The notes under the pieces were generated by a model. It ran no database searches and was not told the DNA's origin. It saw nothing but the letters and a program-made list of their open reading frames with translations. DNA of 64,000 nt from Oscheius sp. JU75 (taxonomy: Eukaryota > Nematoda > Chromadorea > Rhabditida > Rhabditidae). The stretch covers positions 9,982,001 to 10,046,000 of the forward strand of contig JASJZC010000007.1 in NCBI GenBank assembly GCA_037178855.1, in the 5' to 3' direction. Positions 12,082 to 23,844 of the stretch are shown one piece after another; the first letter of the stretch is position 1; each line of letters opens with the position of its first letter. The translations under genes and the position numbers were made by a program.

Positions 12082-13059
12082 TCATGTACATACATTATAA
12101 TCACAACCCGTAGGACAGCACTTTCCTCTCGATCCACACTCCGAGTCGTGGTTGCACCAGTTGATAGGGTTTTTGACCTGGGACACTGCTTTATAGTTTT
12201 TTGGTAGTAGTGAAGGAGGCACCGCGGTTCGACTTGACTTGTATACTGAATGAGTATAGCATTTCTTGCCTTTTTCTAATTGTTTGACACATTTTTTTCG
12301 GCTTGAAAGTGTGTCTAATCTATTCAGCATGGCATTATACACTAGTAACGTGCAGTTGAACGTCAAAAAAATGGAGAAACTGAAAAAGTTTTAACGAGAG
12401 TAGTCTTCTACCCAATGATTTCTACTTTTTAGTAAACTTTAACGTCTAAATATGCACTTCTAGGGTAGATTATCATGCTGAATCGATTAAACACACTTTC
12501 AAGTCGAAAAATTTGTCAAACAATTAGCCTAAGGCAAGAAATGCTATACTCATTCAGAACACGATTTTGCGCCAAGTCGAACCGTGGTGCCTCCTTCACT
12601 ACTACCGTTTCTTTAACCACTTACAACACATTTGAATCCTAGCTGCTCAAAACTTGGACACATTTCTTTTGGCGGATGACAACACGGATAATTTGTAGTG
12701 TCTCGGCACATCTGAAAAGTAGTTGTTTGTGATTGTTAGTGTACTTGTAGAAGTACTTACATAACCTGATCTGCACCGTAGATCCATTTTACAGGTATGG
12801 AAGAGGAATTTTCTTTGACACACTGGCGGCTCTAAAACGCTAATTTTGAACAAAAACTTGTAAAATACCAATTATTGGAGGTTCTGTAGTTGTAGTGATC
12901 TCGTGGGCCCGAATGAATGAGCATTCTTCCCTCTCAATTCCCAAATTTTTCCAATAGGAACACCAGTCGAGGTCTAAAACTTTTTTAAGACTTTGATGGC
13001 TCGTTCTTACTTTGAGAAAAAGCGGTCGCACCAAGAAAAAGTGTAAAGTAAATAATCAT
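12082..13059 (-). CDS. secreted WAP-domain protein
   Basis: Small secreted protein with a whey acidic protein (four-disulfide core) domain, a fold typical of protease inhibitors and antimicrobial proteins. Exons: 13011-13059, 12869-12973, 12761-12831, 12625-12711, 12082-12177; phases agree, 135 residues. It starts with a signal peptide, MIIYFTLFLGATAFS. A Cys-containing middle with a short TTTTEPP linker follows. The WAP core runs from CPSFEQLGFKC across the last intron to INWCNHDSECGSRGKCCPTG and ends CDYNVCT. Introns are 37-50 nt except the last (12178-12624), which is 447 nt and filled by an inverted repeat. Confidence 0.85.
12203..12606. repeat. inverted repeat inside WAP-gene intron
   Basis: Arms 12203-12345 and 12460-12606 are reverse complements of each other at roughly 80% identity by eye, separated by a 114-nt spacer. 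Both arms read as an open Cys/Lys frame in their own orientation (GKKCYTHS shared), like an inverted duplicate of an exon. The whole structure lies between the splice sites of the last intron. Confidence 0.8.
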
Positions 13060-13273
13060 TAGTGAAATATGAGGCGGAGGCCCGAAATCCCAGGTGGTCT
13101 TTATATTATGTTAGGCCACTCTGTTTGCTCAGAGTTTCCAGACAATCGCTTCCGCTGGTCAAACAGATGTCAGCCCCTGGATTCACGCTGTGGACATCAT
13201 AACAAAACAAGCCTTCCGGTCTCGCCCCACACACTTAGCCAAGCACAGATCTTTCGAAGAGGTGGCTTTTGAA

Positions 13274-13375
13274 GATTTCCGGCCCGGCGAGGGGTGGTCT
13301 CGCACCGAAATCGAACTACCAGCCTGCAAAGCCCTGAAATGCAGGCAATTGACAGAGGATTGAGACCAATTGATC
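13274..13375 (-). repeat. degenerate tRNA-like fragment
   Basis: On the minus strand, GGTCTC and GAGACC about 60 nt apart could form an acceptor-like stem, and GTAGTTCGATT resembles a B box. D and T stems do not form well, so a working tRNA is unlikely. It lies about 35-130 bp upstream of the cyclophilin start. Confidence 0.35.
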
Positions 13376-13407
13376 ATAGTAGCCTCTTCCATTCAGTTCG
13401 TTTCACA

Positions 13408-14500
13408 ATGTCTCTCGTTTTCTTGGATATCGAAGCCGATGGTCGTCCTCTTGGTCGGCTTACCTTTGAACTTTTCGACAAGACTGTCCCGAAGACATGC
13501 AAAAACTTTCGAATGTTGTGTACTGGAGAGAAGGGATTTGGATTCAAGGGCTGCGAATGGTATCGTATCATTCCAGGATTCTGCGCTTGTGTGAGTTTTA
13601 TGTTCGATTCACGACCTAAAGAAGGTAAGTTCCCATGGGTTTCTTGTGCATAATATTTAATGGATTACTAAGTGTACATGATTTCTTGTTTGATCCACTT
13701 GTAGTCGGGTCGCTTCAAACCAAAACTCTCAAATTAAGAGATCAGTGAAAAAGGCTTTTGCTAGCGGTAAGACCCTAAAAAGTATAAGTGTAGGAGTGTA
13801 ATGGTACAAATGGGCTGAGAAAATGACATGCAACATAACGGTACTTTCACAGAGCTATGGGTCTCTACTACTGAACATAGTTTTAACCACTTCTGCCAAC
13901 CTATTCTTGCTCCCTCCCTGTGAGTTTCACCTGTCCACATGTCTCTCTAGTTGAACTGCCGCAGAAGAAACAGTATTTTTCTCAAGAAACTCTCTTCCCC
14001 TTCCAAACTTACAGAGCTTATAGCAATTACAAGGAAGATATCTAACCTTTTTAAGTATTCAAACTTTTCTGTTTGTGTTTTTGCAATGCATCCATCATAC
14101 CTCATTACGCCCAATTATCCAGAGCGGCGACTTCGAGACCCAGAACGCAGACCGGAAGGGAGGAAAAAGTGCTCTCGAAACGAAATACTTCAAAGACGAG
14201 AACTTCATGGTCAAACATAACGCGAGAGGAATTCTCTCCATGGACAACTTTGGCTGGCCTGATACCAATTCCAGTCGGTTCTTTGTCACCTTCAAAGCAA
14301 CCCCCTGGATGAACAACTTCCATGTGGCCTTTGGGAAGCTTGTCAAAGGTTTCGAGGTCCTAGAAAAGATGGAGGAACTAGGCATCTTGGATGGTTCGTT
14401 CCCTCTGCATATCATATAATCCACGACTATTTCAGAGAGTGGTGTTCAGCGAGGAAGAACGCTCCAAAAAGTTGTTATCTCCGACTGTGGTGTGCTCTAA
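13408..14500 (+). CDS. divergent cyclophilin-type peptidyl-prolyl isomerase
   Basis: Cyclophilin (prolyl cis-trans isomerase fold). Exons 13408-13590, 14123-14393, 14436-14500, about 172 residues, near the size of cyclophilin A. It starts [17 protein letters not shown]. Recognisable blocks are [61 protein letters not shown] and the end VVISDCGVL. Compared with cyclophilin A, the active-site Arg and Phe in RIIPGF and the drug-binding Trp (PWMNN) are kept. The usual MCQGGD reads CACSGD and the SQFF Gln is Arg (SRFF), so activity may be altered. A 532-nt first intron is unusually long for this window. AATAAA at 14510-14515. Confidence 0.9.
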
Positions 14501-14509
14501 GTCATCATC

Positions 14510-14515
14510 AATAAA
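14510..14515 (+). terminator. polyadenylation signal of cyclophilin gene
   Basis: AATAAA ten bases after the stop codon region of the cyclophilin gene. Confidence 0.6.
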
Positions 14516-15191
14516 CATGCAAAAAAGCTAAAGTTCAGCAAGCATAATCTCCCTGCTGTTTTGACCAACTTCTCCAACTTTTTGATTCCCTAAAGTCAAG
14601 AAAGCCCCTCTTAACGGTTTAACAAAAAATCTAAGAAGAGATTGCCATGACTGTTCGACTTTCCCTAAAAAAAAGAAAAAAGAACCAGATTCTTCGCGGA
14701 CCCCCTCCTGACTTCTCGGAGCCTGGATGTTCTTCGTAGTAGTAAACACAGTGTTGTTGGTCAGGGGCGATGGAAGAAATATTGTTTTGGACAACGCCTT
14801 GCCACTCTTGCAGTGACCACAATAGATCCCGCTATACGAGGACGACTTGAGGCAGGAAAAACAGTGGATTAGCAATGCGATTTGCAAAGAGGGAGAAAGT
14901 CAAATTCTTCCAATCTTTACTGTTACAGAGAGCGGGAGAACTACGTCACTACTGTGACTAAAACTGATATGGGATTGGTAGAGGGGGAATATGTACAGAT
15001 TGCTGCTGTATAGGAGATGCATGGCTGCCAGGATAGGTGAAGGAGGTAACATCTTGTGTTGTCAAATATGCATCATAGAGGTAGCAGTTTGCTAATTTTG
15101 CAAGAATCACAGCCAATTGTGGACGAATGACACGGGTATAACGTTTTCAATAGACGGGGCGTATAGAAATCACAAAGGTTGGTCGGCTCCA
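14516..15191. other. spacer between cyclophilin and mab-3-like gene
   Basis: Convergent 3' ends meet here. A minus-strand frame over 14528-14887 contains a CFSC..CGHC pair that looks zinc-ribbon-like, but a second frame over 14631-14822 is equally open and no splice model was found. I leave it uncalled. Confidence 0.35.
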
Positions 15192-18100
15192 TTAACCGGG
15201 GGAAGACAGACCGGGGCAAGGCTACAAGTATGAAAGATTCGTTGGGGGGTATACTGCCACCATATGTTAAACTGTACATACATCAATGATACTGTTGGCG
15301 ATATCCATCGCATCCGGCTCCAGTTTCGTCTCCATCAGCTTGTAGTTCGAAAGCAGCTGAAGGATCGTGTCACTTCCCAAGGTGAGCGGGAAGTTGAAGG
15401 TGCTGTTCGTGACGGGAGTCGCAGGATTAATGGCAACTGGAGCCACAATAGTCTAAAGATTTTCCATATTTTGGTCAGTGAACAATGATACCTGAAGCGG
15501 AGATGGTGGAGAAGGCGGAATTAGTATTGTTGGACTTTTTAACAGTTCCGGAGTACTCGTGGGGACAGAGAAGGCCGAGCTTATTGAGGACTGTGGGGAG
15601 TAGGAGGAGCCGTCAGAGGAGGCTGGCGAAGTTAGTAAAGAGTTGGGAACAGTCTTTGTCTGAAGCTGGTCTGAAAATAGTACTTTAGGTAGGATTTAGG
15701 TTTGGGACATGCTTAGACACAGGCTCCAGCTTATCTACCAGAAACGTGAATTGTTTACTACTACCGAGAAGGTACGGGTGAGAATTTTCAGTATTGTTCT
15801 TTCAGTTCTGTTCTTTCAATTCAATAATTCCGGAACACTCGAAGGTATAAACTGTGATGTTTCTATCTATAATATGGCATGACAACAGCTGCGGAAACTG
15901 ACAGTGTGGTGATTTTGGTAAGATAGCCATGAGACTCTCAAAAATGACCAGATTTAACAGTATCGAGGATTTAATTCGAAACTTCCACTTTTGAGCACTG
16001 TGTTCCGTGTTTTGACTCTACAACTCTCCCCTTTTAAGACTCACAAAGAAGAGCATTGTTGATGGCATTGAGAGAGAAGGGCGTCAACCCCGTAGCCGTG
16101 AGAGCTGCAGCTGCCTGAAGCTGCGAGGCGATATGATCCCTAGTCAAGTTCAGTTGGTTATCCTTTTTCTGTCGTCTCCGAATCTTGATCTGATCGGCCA
16201 TTAGTTTTTGGCGTTCTGACACAGCTCGACACTGCAAAACTTCATATTGAGATTTTTCAATGGCTTGTATAGGCTTGCTACTGGAAAAACAGCTCTATAT
16301 TTCAGAGTGCGGCCCATAAACAACATGTTTATCTCATTTCGATAGCTTCAAAGTCTATCCCCTGTACGCGTTAAATGCAGGTGTCCATGTGTGCCGAAGG
16401 TTGTTGACACAATTTATGATGTCTCACTTAAAACACTTGGCTGATTTCCAAAAATGTCAGGCAAGACAAACAATTCCAAGTTTCTATAGATCTTTTCAAT
16501 GTGTGAAACGCACAAAGTTATTATAGGCTTGAGATAGAAAAATAGGTTCAAGTTGACCGAACCCGGAGGTAATTGGGTAGAAAACCCACTTTATCGCAGG
16601 GACAATCCTTGTAGGGACAGACTCTCTTGTGACCCTTCAGTCGAGACTTCTTCCCGTGCTGACCACACTTTTGGCAGTTCGGGATGCGTTCTGAAATAAA
16701 CCATGTTTGTCACATTTTTCAACACATTGGTGGCGGCACCGCAGACGCGGATAAGCTGGAATACTGTAGCCGAAAAACAACAATTTTGTGGCGCGTTTAG
16801 TGAGTCAACTTTTGTAATGTTAGCTGTTTAACAACGTGTACTGTCTACTCGACGACAAACTGATAGGGTTTGGAATTGTTACCAAATCTACAGAACACAA
16901 CGTACTTGAATAGCTCGGACCCTCGCTCTCAAAGACACTCTTGATGGCAGCGTTGATAGAAATAGCATCGAGACCCGTGGCGGAGAGGCCATCAAAAGCC
17001 GAAAGCTGGCTGCTAATTGTCGAGGAGTCAAATAGACCCATCGACTGTGGATAGTAGCTGAGCTGTGTCATAACTACGAAGCCGTAATGGTCATCTGGAT
17101 AACGAGCCACGCCCCGCCTAGGTCTCCCCTCATTGCCCGCCTTCTGGCTGTTGCCCTCCAACAGGAACACACTGCTTTGTCAACGGAACGAAACTGAGGG
17201 GAATGAGAGGGTCACACGGCAAAACATGCCATTTCAAAGAATGTCCTAGAATTTTTAGGCCTAACAGTTTCTGGAGAGAATAGCACTAAGAATTCTTGGG
17301 GAATATGTGCTGCTCTAATCGTTCAAAGATTGCCGGAACGTGTTTCCTTGTTGTTTCGCTGGTCTTTGACTCTAAAACACGGACTTTTGCTTAAAGCCGA
17401 ATCCGGATCATCTCGAATATATAAAAAGTATCAACTAGATGGCTTATGATACTGCAAAGATGCCATGCTTTTCAGGGGGAACATTTGACATCATTCTGTT
17501 CCCAATAACTAGAAAAGGGAGAAGGCTAAAAGGATAATGTTTTAGGCAGATAATGGAATTCTAATGGTGGACCAGAAAGATCAGAAAAAGTCTCTCAAGA
17601 TCTATATTTAGGGTTGAAGTATCCGAAATCCTCTAATTTCCATTTTTTCTCCTCATTTGACTACCCGACTGTTTTGTTACCGATCATTTCAAGACAAGAC
17701 ATACCTTGTTATGATTACGGGTGAGTAATTGTTTGAATGCTACAACTGACGGGCTTTAGAAGATTAAAAATCTCCAAAAATATTGTTTTGTTCCGCTGAA
17801 CCTGGTTCGTAAAATCGAGACTTTGCAGTAAAAAAGTGCATGTTGACAGGATGACCAACTTTTGCCCTAACTTATATCCTTATTTACAGTCATGTCAACA
17901 AACCCTGTTCAAAATGTTCAAGTATCTTCCCATATTTGTCTCTAGGAAAACATCATAATAGGGAAGTAGGCTCTCGATATGTATAGCTGACAAGCCGTGT
18001 AATTCATGTCCACTGCAGTGTCCAGTGGTTGTTTACTACGTAGTTCCCATGTTTTGCAGAATTCTCAAGTAATCGAATAAGGTGCTTTGAGCGTTTGTTC

Positions 18101-20015
18101 GCTTTACGGAACGTAGGAGGACTTTTGCGTGTGTGTGCAAAAATAATAACAAGCATTTTTGGATACTGACGGAGCAAAAACTATAGCTGATTTTATGCGG
18201 ATGTATCAAGAACACAAGTCTCTGTCTCTCTGTCTGTCTGTCTGTCCCTTTGTCTCTCTGTCTCTTCATCTCTCTGCTTCTCTGTCTCTCTGTCCCTCTG
18301 CCTCGATCAGGGTCGAAATGATTTCATCGTGCTCAATGCGTTCTTTTTCAGGAACTATGTACGACTTTTCCGAAGCTCAGCAATTTTTTGCGAAAATCTT
18401 TTTTTGAAAGCGTGCTTAATCCCGCCTTGCAATTCCTTGTATTAGCTGCGACTAGTATGAGTATGACGCATTCAGTATACAACATGACCACAGCAGCAGC
18501 CCTCGGTCTGGTTATCACCCAGTCCTCGAAATAAACAGCTGCATGTTTTGAGCTATACCGCTTGCTCCGTCACCGAATGCCCTGCTCTTTCGGCCTTCTC
18601 TGACCGCTGTCCATCTGTATAGCGGACAGCGGGCAAAGGGAGAAAACAATTAAATGTTCTCGGAATATTTACGGACTACGTTTGACGAGATAACAGAACA
18701 AATTCAAGCAGTTTGTTTTGAGGGGACCCATGTGTGTTTACTGGTTTATTCAAGGAAGTTAGAGGAATCCTCAAGCCGGGACTATACAAAGGGTTCATCT
18801 TTAAAGTATGCTTGCAAAAGGTACCCATCAGCCTTCTAGATGAAACTAAAATAAGATACAAAGACTGAAACAAAATCAAAAACTGACTGTGGTCCCAAAG
18901 AGTCAAAGCTTACGGTAATTAACAGCTTATTCCATTTTACATGTTTTCCACCAAATTATGAGCATACCAGCCGCTTACGCTCCTGGCGTAGCGATCCAGT
19001 ACTCTTTGGAACTGTTTGACTCTTCTAACTCGTCTTGTCAACTCTAATGGGGGATAACACTTGACAGAAAAGGCTACAAACATTGTTAAGTGTTATCCCA
19101 GATTAGAGTTGACTTGTGTCGCAGACGGACGCCACTTGTAAGTTGTGAAGATAGGATTTTAGCTTTAGAAACTATTCTTAGCCAATGAAGGTTGGGAGAA
19201 AGTTCTAAGCATTGATTATACGGTGTGGACGGCTACTTTTTCTGACTTCTCTGGGTACCTATCGTTAGCTTTCTTACTACGATTTTTTTGAGGCTATTGC
19301 TCATGTTCGTCTCAGCTGTGAAGGGACGTTAGAAAGTAAACTATCACTTTCCTCAGGAGCAAGTTCTCAATAAAATATAGATGTAGCGAAAATTAGACAA
19401 AAAGGCTAGAATTGACAAAGTTTCATAGGCACTATCTTTAACTCACCGCCTTTCCCATTCATATGCTGGAATCCGTCCTGTTTGTACGGACCCAGATCTT
19501 CATCGTTGCCATCATTGGAGCAATCCGACGTCTTCATTGAGTTCAGATCATTGATTATCGTGTTCAGCTTTCTTCGCTTTTCTACCAAGATACATTCCTC
19601 GCATTTGCAGTTCGCATAAGGGCAATCGGACTGCAAAAAACGGAAGTACGACCTACCCTTGGAAACATGATTATTTGAAAAAACTAGGCGGCGGTAATTT
19701 CCGAACCTAATTTGTTGCGACATTACGAAAAGAAAAAAAATGTATAGGTGAGGTTTAAGCACGGACTTACCTTGTGGTTTTTTCTGGGTACTTTGTGATG
19801 ATGGTTGAGGCATCGCTGACAGGAGTAGACCTTCTTGTTTGAACCTACAAAGTACTGTATGTACTTAAACGGTTTCAGTACCATTGGAATGCAGAAGCTT
19901 GGACCTAAGATCAAAGGACGACAGTTGAGCAGGCATAGGATCAGGTTGCGTCGAGAAACAGACCTTGGACAGAATTTCTTCTACAGACTCCCTTGGTGAC
20001 ATCTGAATCCATCAT
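15192..20015 (-). CDS. mab-3: mab-3-like transcription factor with two DM domains
   Basis: DM-domain (DMRT) DNA-binding protein; in C. elegans the double-DM protein MAB-3 controls male development. Exons: 19964-20015, 19771-19844, 19447-19630, 16906-17094, 16590-16690, 16045-16231, 15492-15670, 15282-15452, 15192-15221; every junction is in phase, about 388 residues. DM1 (about 26-62) reads CQRCLNHHHKVPRKNHK then DCPYANCKCEEC. DM2 (about 172-215) reads CQKCGQHGKKSRLKGHKR then CPYKDCPCDKC and a basic helix, QKLMADQIKIRRRQKK. Both keep the Cys/His zinc ligands. A segment before DM2 (SQLSAFDGLSATGLDAISIN) is repeated after it (SQLQAAAALTATGLTPFSLN). The tail is Ser/Pro-rich. The first exon is the least certain part. 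Intron 17095-19446 is 2.35 kb. Confidence 0.9.
15773..15786 (+). repeat. core of dispersed TACGGGTGAGAATT repeat
   Basis: Exact 14-bp core preceded by ACTACCGAGAAGG, in the intron between exons 15492-15670 and 16045-16231 of the mab-3-like gene. Confidence 0.6.
18213..18304 (+). repeat. TCTG/TCTC microsatellite
   Basis: About 90 nt of TCTCTG, CTGT and TCCC repeats in the long intron of the mab-3-like gene. Confidence 0.85.
19037..19113. ncRNA. candidate microRNA-type hairpin
   Basis: Positions 19037-19064 pair with 19086-19113: 26 of 28 positions pair (one G-U), with a single 2-nt internal loop and a 21-nt terminal loop. Size and shape fit an animal pre-miRNA. It lies in the 2.35-kb intron of the mab-3-like gene. 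Strand of expression is unknown. A small foldback transposon remnant is the alternative. Confidence 0.5.
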
Positions 20016-20351
20016 CAACTTGATCTGTAGTCAAAATAACCTGGAAGATTGGAGGGCTGGCTTGAAACATGGAGGGATAACCATTGTGGCTTAACTTCCG
20101 AAGCACGTCCGTCATCTGAATCAAAATTTTGCGAGCGCAACGCAAAAAACGAGAGAAATCACAAAGATACTGTGGCAGGAGTGCGTCAAGACTGTGTCTG
20201 ACATTAGCGCCCGTTTTTTAATCAAGAAGCTTGTACGGTGCTTGGAAGAAATGTCGCGCTTTGGGTGAATCAAAGCAGCCGCCAATCTCAAAAACGGCTC
20301 AAAATGTAACGCTGATATTTCCGGTCCTTCCCCAGAGTACAGAGCGAAAAC

Positions 20352-20568
20352 ATGGGTTCGAATAATGACCACCCTTCGTTTAAAGAAAAATATGACACAC
20401 ATGTCACACGAAATCCTATTAACGGTCGGCGGATAACAAAATCAAGTTGGAACGCCATATGCAAAGCGTTCCTATATTCGAAGGTGAGGTCCGAGCTTGG
20501 AGCCGGGGGTACAGGATGAAGTGGATCCGGATGGGGGAAGCAAAAGCAAAGTCGGAGAAGGAAGATAA
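20352..20568 (+). CDS. possible small basic protein
   Basis: Exons 20352-20483 and 20515-20568, phase 0, joined across a 31-nt intron with GTGAGG donor and TACAG acceptor; 61 residues. It starts MGSNNDHPSFKEKYDTHV, is Lys/Arg-rich and ends KSKVGEGR. No family recognised. It starts about 340 bp from the mab-3-like start on the opposite strand. A longer minus-strand frame (20288-20611) is less protein-like. Confidence 0.35.
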
Positions 20569-23480
20569 TGAGTGACACAAGGGCATTGTGCGCCGTCACA
20601 CCGGCAGCCATTGTCGCATGCCAGTTGCAGCGAATCCACTAGGGCAGCTACAACTGCCGAGACTCCGAGTCTGTTACAATCTTGCAACAGGTCGTGATCT
20701 AGGGGCAGCTGTTTTGGATTGGTAACTGTATCTTATGGAGAAAAGATTTGTGTACAACAGCGTTGAAGAACCGCTCAAGCTGGATCCTCTGGGCATTTTT
20801 CAAAAGATATATATGACAAATTCATCTCTAACAGTGATAACTCTCCTCTGGACTTAAAGAGCTACGTTACTTTTTGACAGAATGTCAACTGCCATCCTTG
20901 GAGCACAAGTGTTCAGTAGCCTACTGCTTTATAAACTAACAACGAAACCTAAACAGCCTTATCCCATTTTGTGAGGATGACAAAATTCTCAAATCGGTAC
21001 GAAATATACTTCGATGAAATGGTAACCGCTGATTTAATTTGAAAAGTTGACACTGTATAATGACAGCCGCATTTACAAGATAAGTTCAATGTTTCAGTCC
21101 ATTGACTCTCTCTCTCTCTCTACCCCACTAAAATGTGTGGATGACAAAATTCTTAAATCGGTACCAAAAAAAATACTAGAAGTACAATCTTTGATACCAC
21201 CTATGTTGAAGTAGTAAATAGTAATGCTCACACATGGTGGGTTTAACTGAATGTTTGACTGGCAACTAGTACAGATTGAAACGCGGAAGAAAAACACTGG
21301 CCTAAACTTGGCAAAATATGATAAGAGTCTCCGATTATAGCTGAACGGACAGTAATGTGTAGGTAGGTAAACCTGCTGAGGAGAGAAGAAAAATGTCTCT
21401 TCGAAAATTTCGGAGACTTTCGCGTGCAAACACTGGTCAGCTGTGTGTTAGGATTTTGCTGGTCACAGAAAGTATACTGTACACACAGAGAGCCCGTGAT
21501 AGGCTCTGGGCTTGTTTATTTGAAGAGGACTTGCGCATTTTGCACAAACTGTTCAAACAAACATCTTTTAACGTAGAGAATGGCTCGGAGCAGTGTGTTG
21601 TGGGGCTGGACGGCCGCACGAACTCTGTCTCTCACTCTCTCTCTCTCCCTCTCTCTGTGAGTGTTTGAAGAAGGCCGAAGGTGCAAGTAAATACAATGGT
21701 TTAGCCATGCTCAAAAAAGTATGTTATACCAATTGGACATGGTTTATTACAAAGGGGGCGGTCCAGGGGTTACGCAATGTGCGGGTGTTGTTAATTTGAC
21801 CCAAATGTCGACAACCCGAAAACTATTGAAACCATCGTTGTAAAGCCGACGACGGGCTTAGAAAAGGGTCAATTATTCAGAAAACACTTGAAGTTAGAGG
21901 TCAGGGAGAGAGTGACAGTGATACAAGCGGAAAGTTAGACAGAGAGACAGAGATCGCTCGAAACACTGCATAACTAACTGTCGAGTGCCGTTGAATAGTT
22001 AGGAGATAGCGGACGGCAAGGCCAAGGTCGAAATTTTTAAGTTTTCTAACTGGTACTTCACCTGGTACGCTTATATACGAGGTAATCTTGCAGTTTTTTG
22101 ACACTAATCGCAGAGATCGCAAGGAGAGAGATGGCGAGAAACCTTAGTAGAAACGGTATCATACAAGTTATGCAAATAGCGATCTCTAGGATTCAAACGA
22201 AAGTGGCGGGATCTCCACGGGAACCGGAGCCGCTCTTTCAAATGTCTTATCAACAATAGCTTCCCTCTTTTACCCAAGTTATAGGGTGTCTCGAAGATAA
22301 GAGAATTGTGTCAGCTTGTTGTTTTCGAGCAAAATGTTTTGTTAACTGGCAGATAAACTCGTTCATATCAGTCTTAAGTATGCCTAAAACCGTTACAGTT
22401 CGTGACATGCGGAAATTGGCGGCTCGTGTCAGGAACTTTCGGTAAATTTCGCATAAGGAAAGGATCTTGAGAGGAAAGAGAAGAAATTGGCATCTGTTGC
22501 TTGATTTCGGCGGCGCTGACTCGCCGGCTTAACTGGGAACAATAAATGGCTAATGTCTGATAACTACAGTAGTCGACGGCTAGTTTCTTGCGCTCCCGGG
22601 AACGAGATCGAAACGGAACTGTGGCGCAAGGCTCTTGCGTAATGCTAGCCGACGGGCTAATGGCCTAGAGAAAGTCGATTAGCAGGACTTTCCACAAGGG
22701 GAGACAGATTGGAGTGACCGAAGTGAGGGAAAACTAGGAATTGCTGCTGCCCTCAACAATTAGGTGTAGAGGAGGGGTGACCGGGGGCCTGTCCAAACTC
22801 GGCCAATGCTATACCTCAACAGCCTGCGCTTCCCCGGCCTCTGCGCTCTCTGACACTGTGGTCAGTTCGATGCAAAACAACTATTATCCTCATCGGACAG
22901 TCGCCCCCAGCAAACACAGTGATTCCGGACGTTGTAGTTTTTCAGTGAGAAGTACAAAAGTCTCTCTAATTCGGAATACGGTAGTTTGGGCGGGAAAGGG
23001 CAAATAGTTGCAAGCGCGCTGACCGTATCCCGTCGAAGGACACTCGCACTTTGAGTTCCGCCCCTTCCCAATGACACTGTAGGTTTGAAATATGGCAAAA
23101 TACCTGCAGCAAAAAAGATAGGGTTCAAGGACTTGTCAAGTGAAGCGCTGACCCATTTGTAAAGAGAGAGTTAAACAATTACCGAACACTGTGACACTTT
23201 TTCAATTCGGGATCCAGGGGAGAGACCGAAGGGAATAGGGATCATACTGCCATGGGAGTTGACGGTACGAATGGCACCCCCGGGAGGCTGGTTATACTTT
23301 CAGGATTTATACGTTGGACCGGAATGCAGCCACCCTCTTTCCTAATTTTAGCTGACTAACAACTTGGCTCAAACGCATTGAGCAAATAAACAGTGTGTCG
23401 GATGCACGGACCTGGTGCCGGGTGCAGCCAGTGTCCGGATACTAAAAACTACTGGAAACGGCTAGGAAAAAGGGGTGGAG
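20569..23480. other. intergenic, repeats only
   Basis: No supported gene. It holds a 26-bp direct repeat (20975-21000 and 21139-21164, one mismatch), CT microsatellites near 21103-21122 and 21632-21660, and GACAG-rich sequence near 21910-21960. A 91-codon plus frame at 21393-21668 has no splice partner. Confidence 0.4.
20975..21164 (+). repeat. pair of 26-bp direct repeats
   Basis: GGATGACAAAATTCT followed by (C/T)AAATCGGTAC at 20975-21000 and 21139-21164, identical but for one base. Confidence 0.8.
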
Positions 23481-23844
23481 ATGAAAACTGAACCAGAATC
23501 GAAAGTTTCCTTGTTTTTGGGTATAGCAATGGGGGCTGTAAAACTGCTAAACAAGAGTTTCAGTAATGGCCGTGCTGGGTGGCGTCAGTCTCGATAAGGC
23601 GCGTTAGAAAAGTTGCAGAGGTAGGCAGCAACGGCTGTTCCATGGTCCGAACAGCGCCAGCTAACAGAAAATCGCACCGGACTGGGGAGCGATTGTTTAC
23701 GGATGTTTGCAAACTTTCACAAAAGTCAGGTTTATGGACAGAGAGCGCTATGAGGTGGAGTACATAAAATGCAACTCGGCGGTGGGCAAACTGTTTGAAC
23801 GGCCTCGACCTCTGACCAACGGGAAAGAACGCCTGTTGAAATAA
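23481..23844 (+). CDS. possible small protein, hypothetical
   Basis: Exons 23481-23537 and 23668-23844 in phase 0, 77 residues. The first exon, MKTEPESKVSLFLGIAMGA, ends at a GTAAAA donor. The second begins after CTAACAG and contains KVRFMDRERYEVEYIKCNS and a terminal LTNGKERLLK, which is strongly protein-like. All three plus frames are open over part of the second exon, so the model is not certain. No family recognised. Confidence 0.4.

Noticed and set aside
13274-13350. working tRNA gene upstream of cyclophilin
   Set aside because: Acceptor-like stem is present but D, anticodon and T stems do not form properly.
18213-18304. CRISPR or tandem array
   Set aside because: Plain TCTG/TCTC microsatellite; CRISPR is not expected in a eukaryotic chromosome and no spacers are seen.
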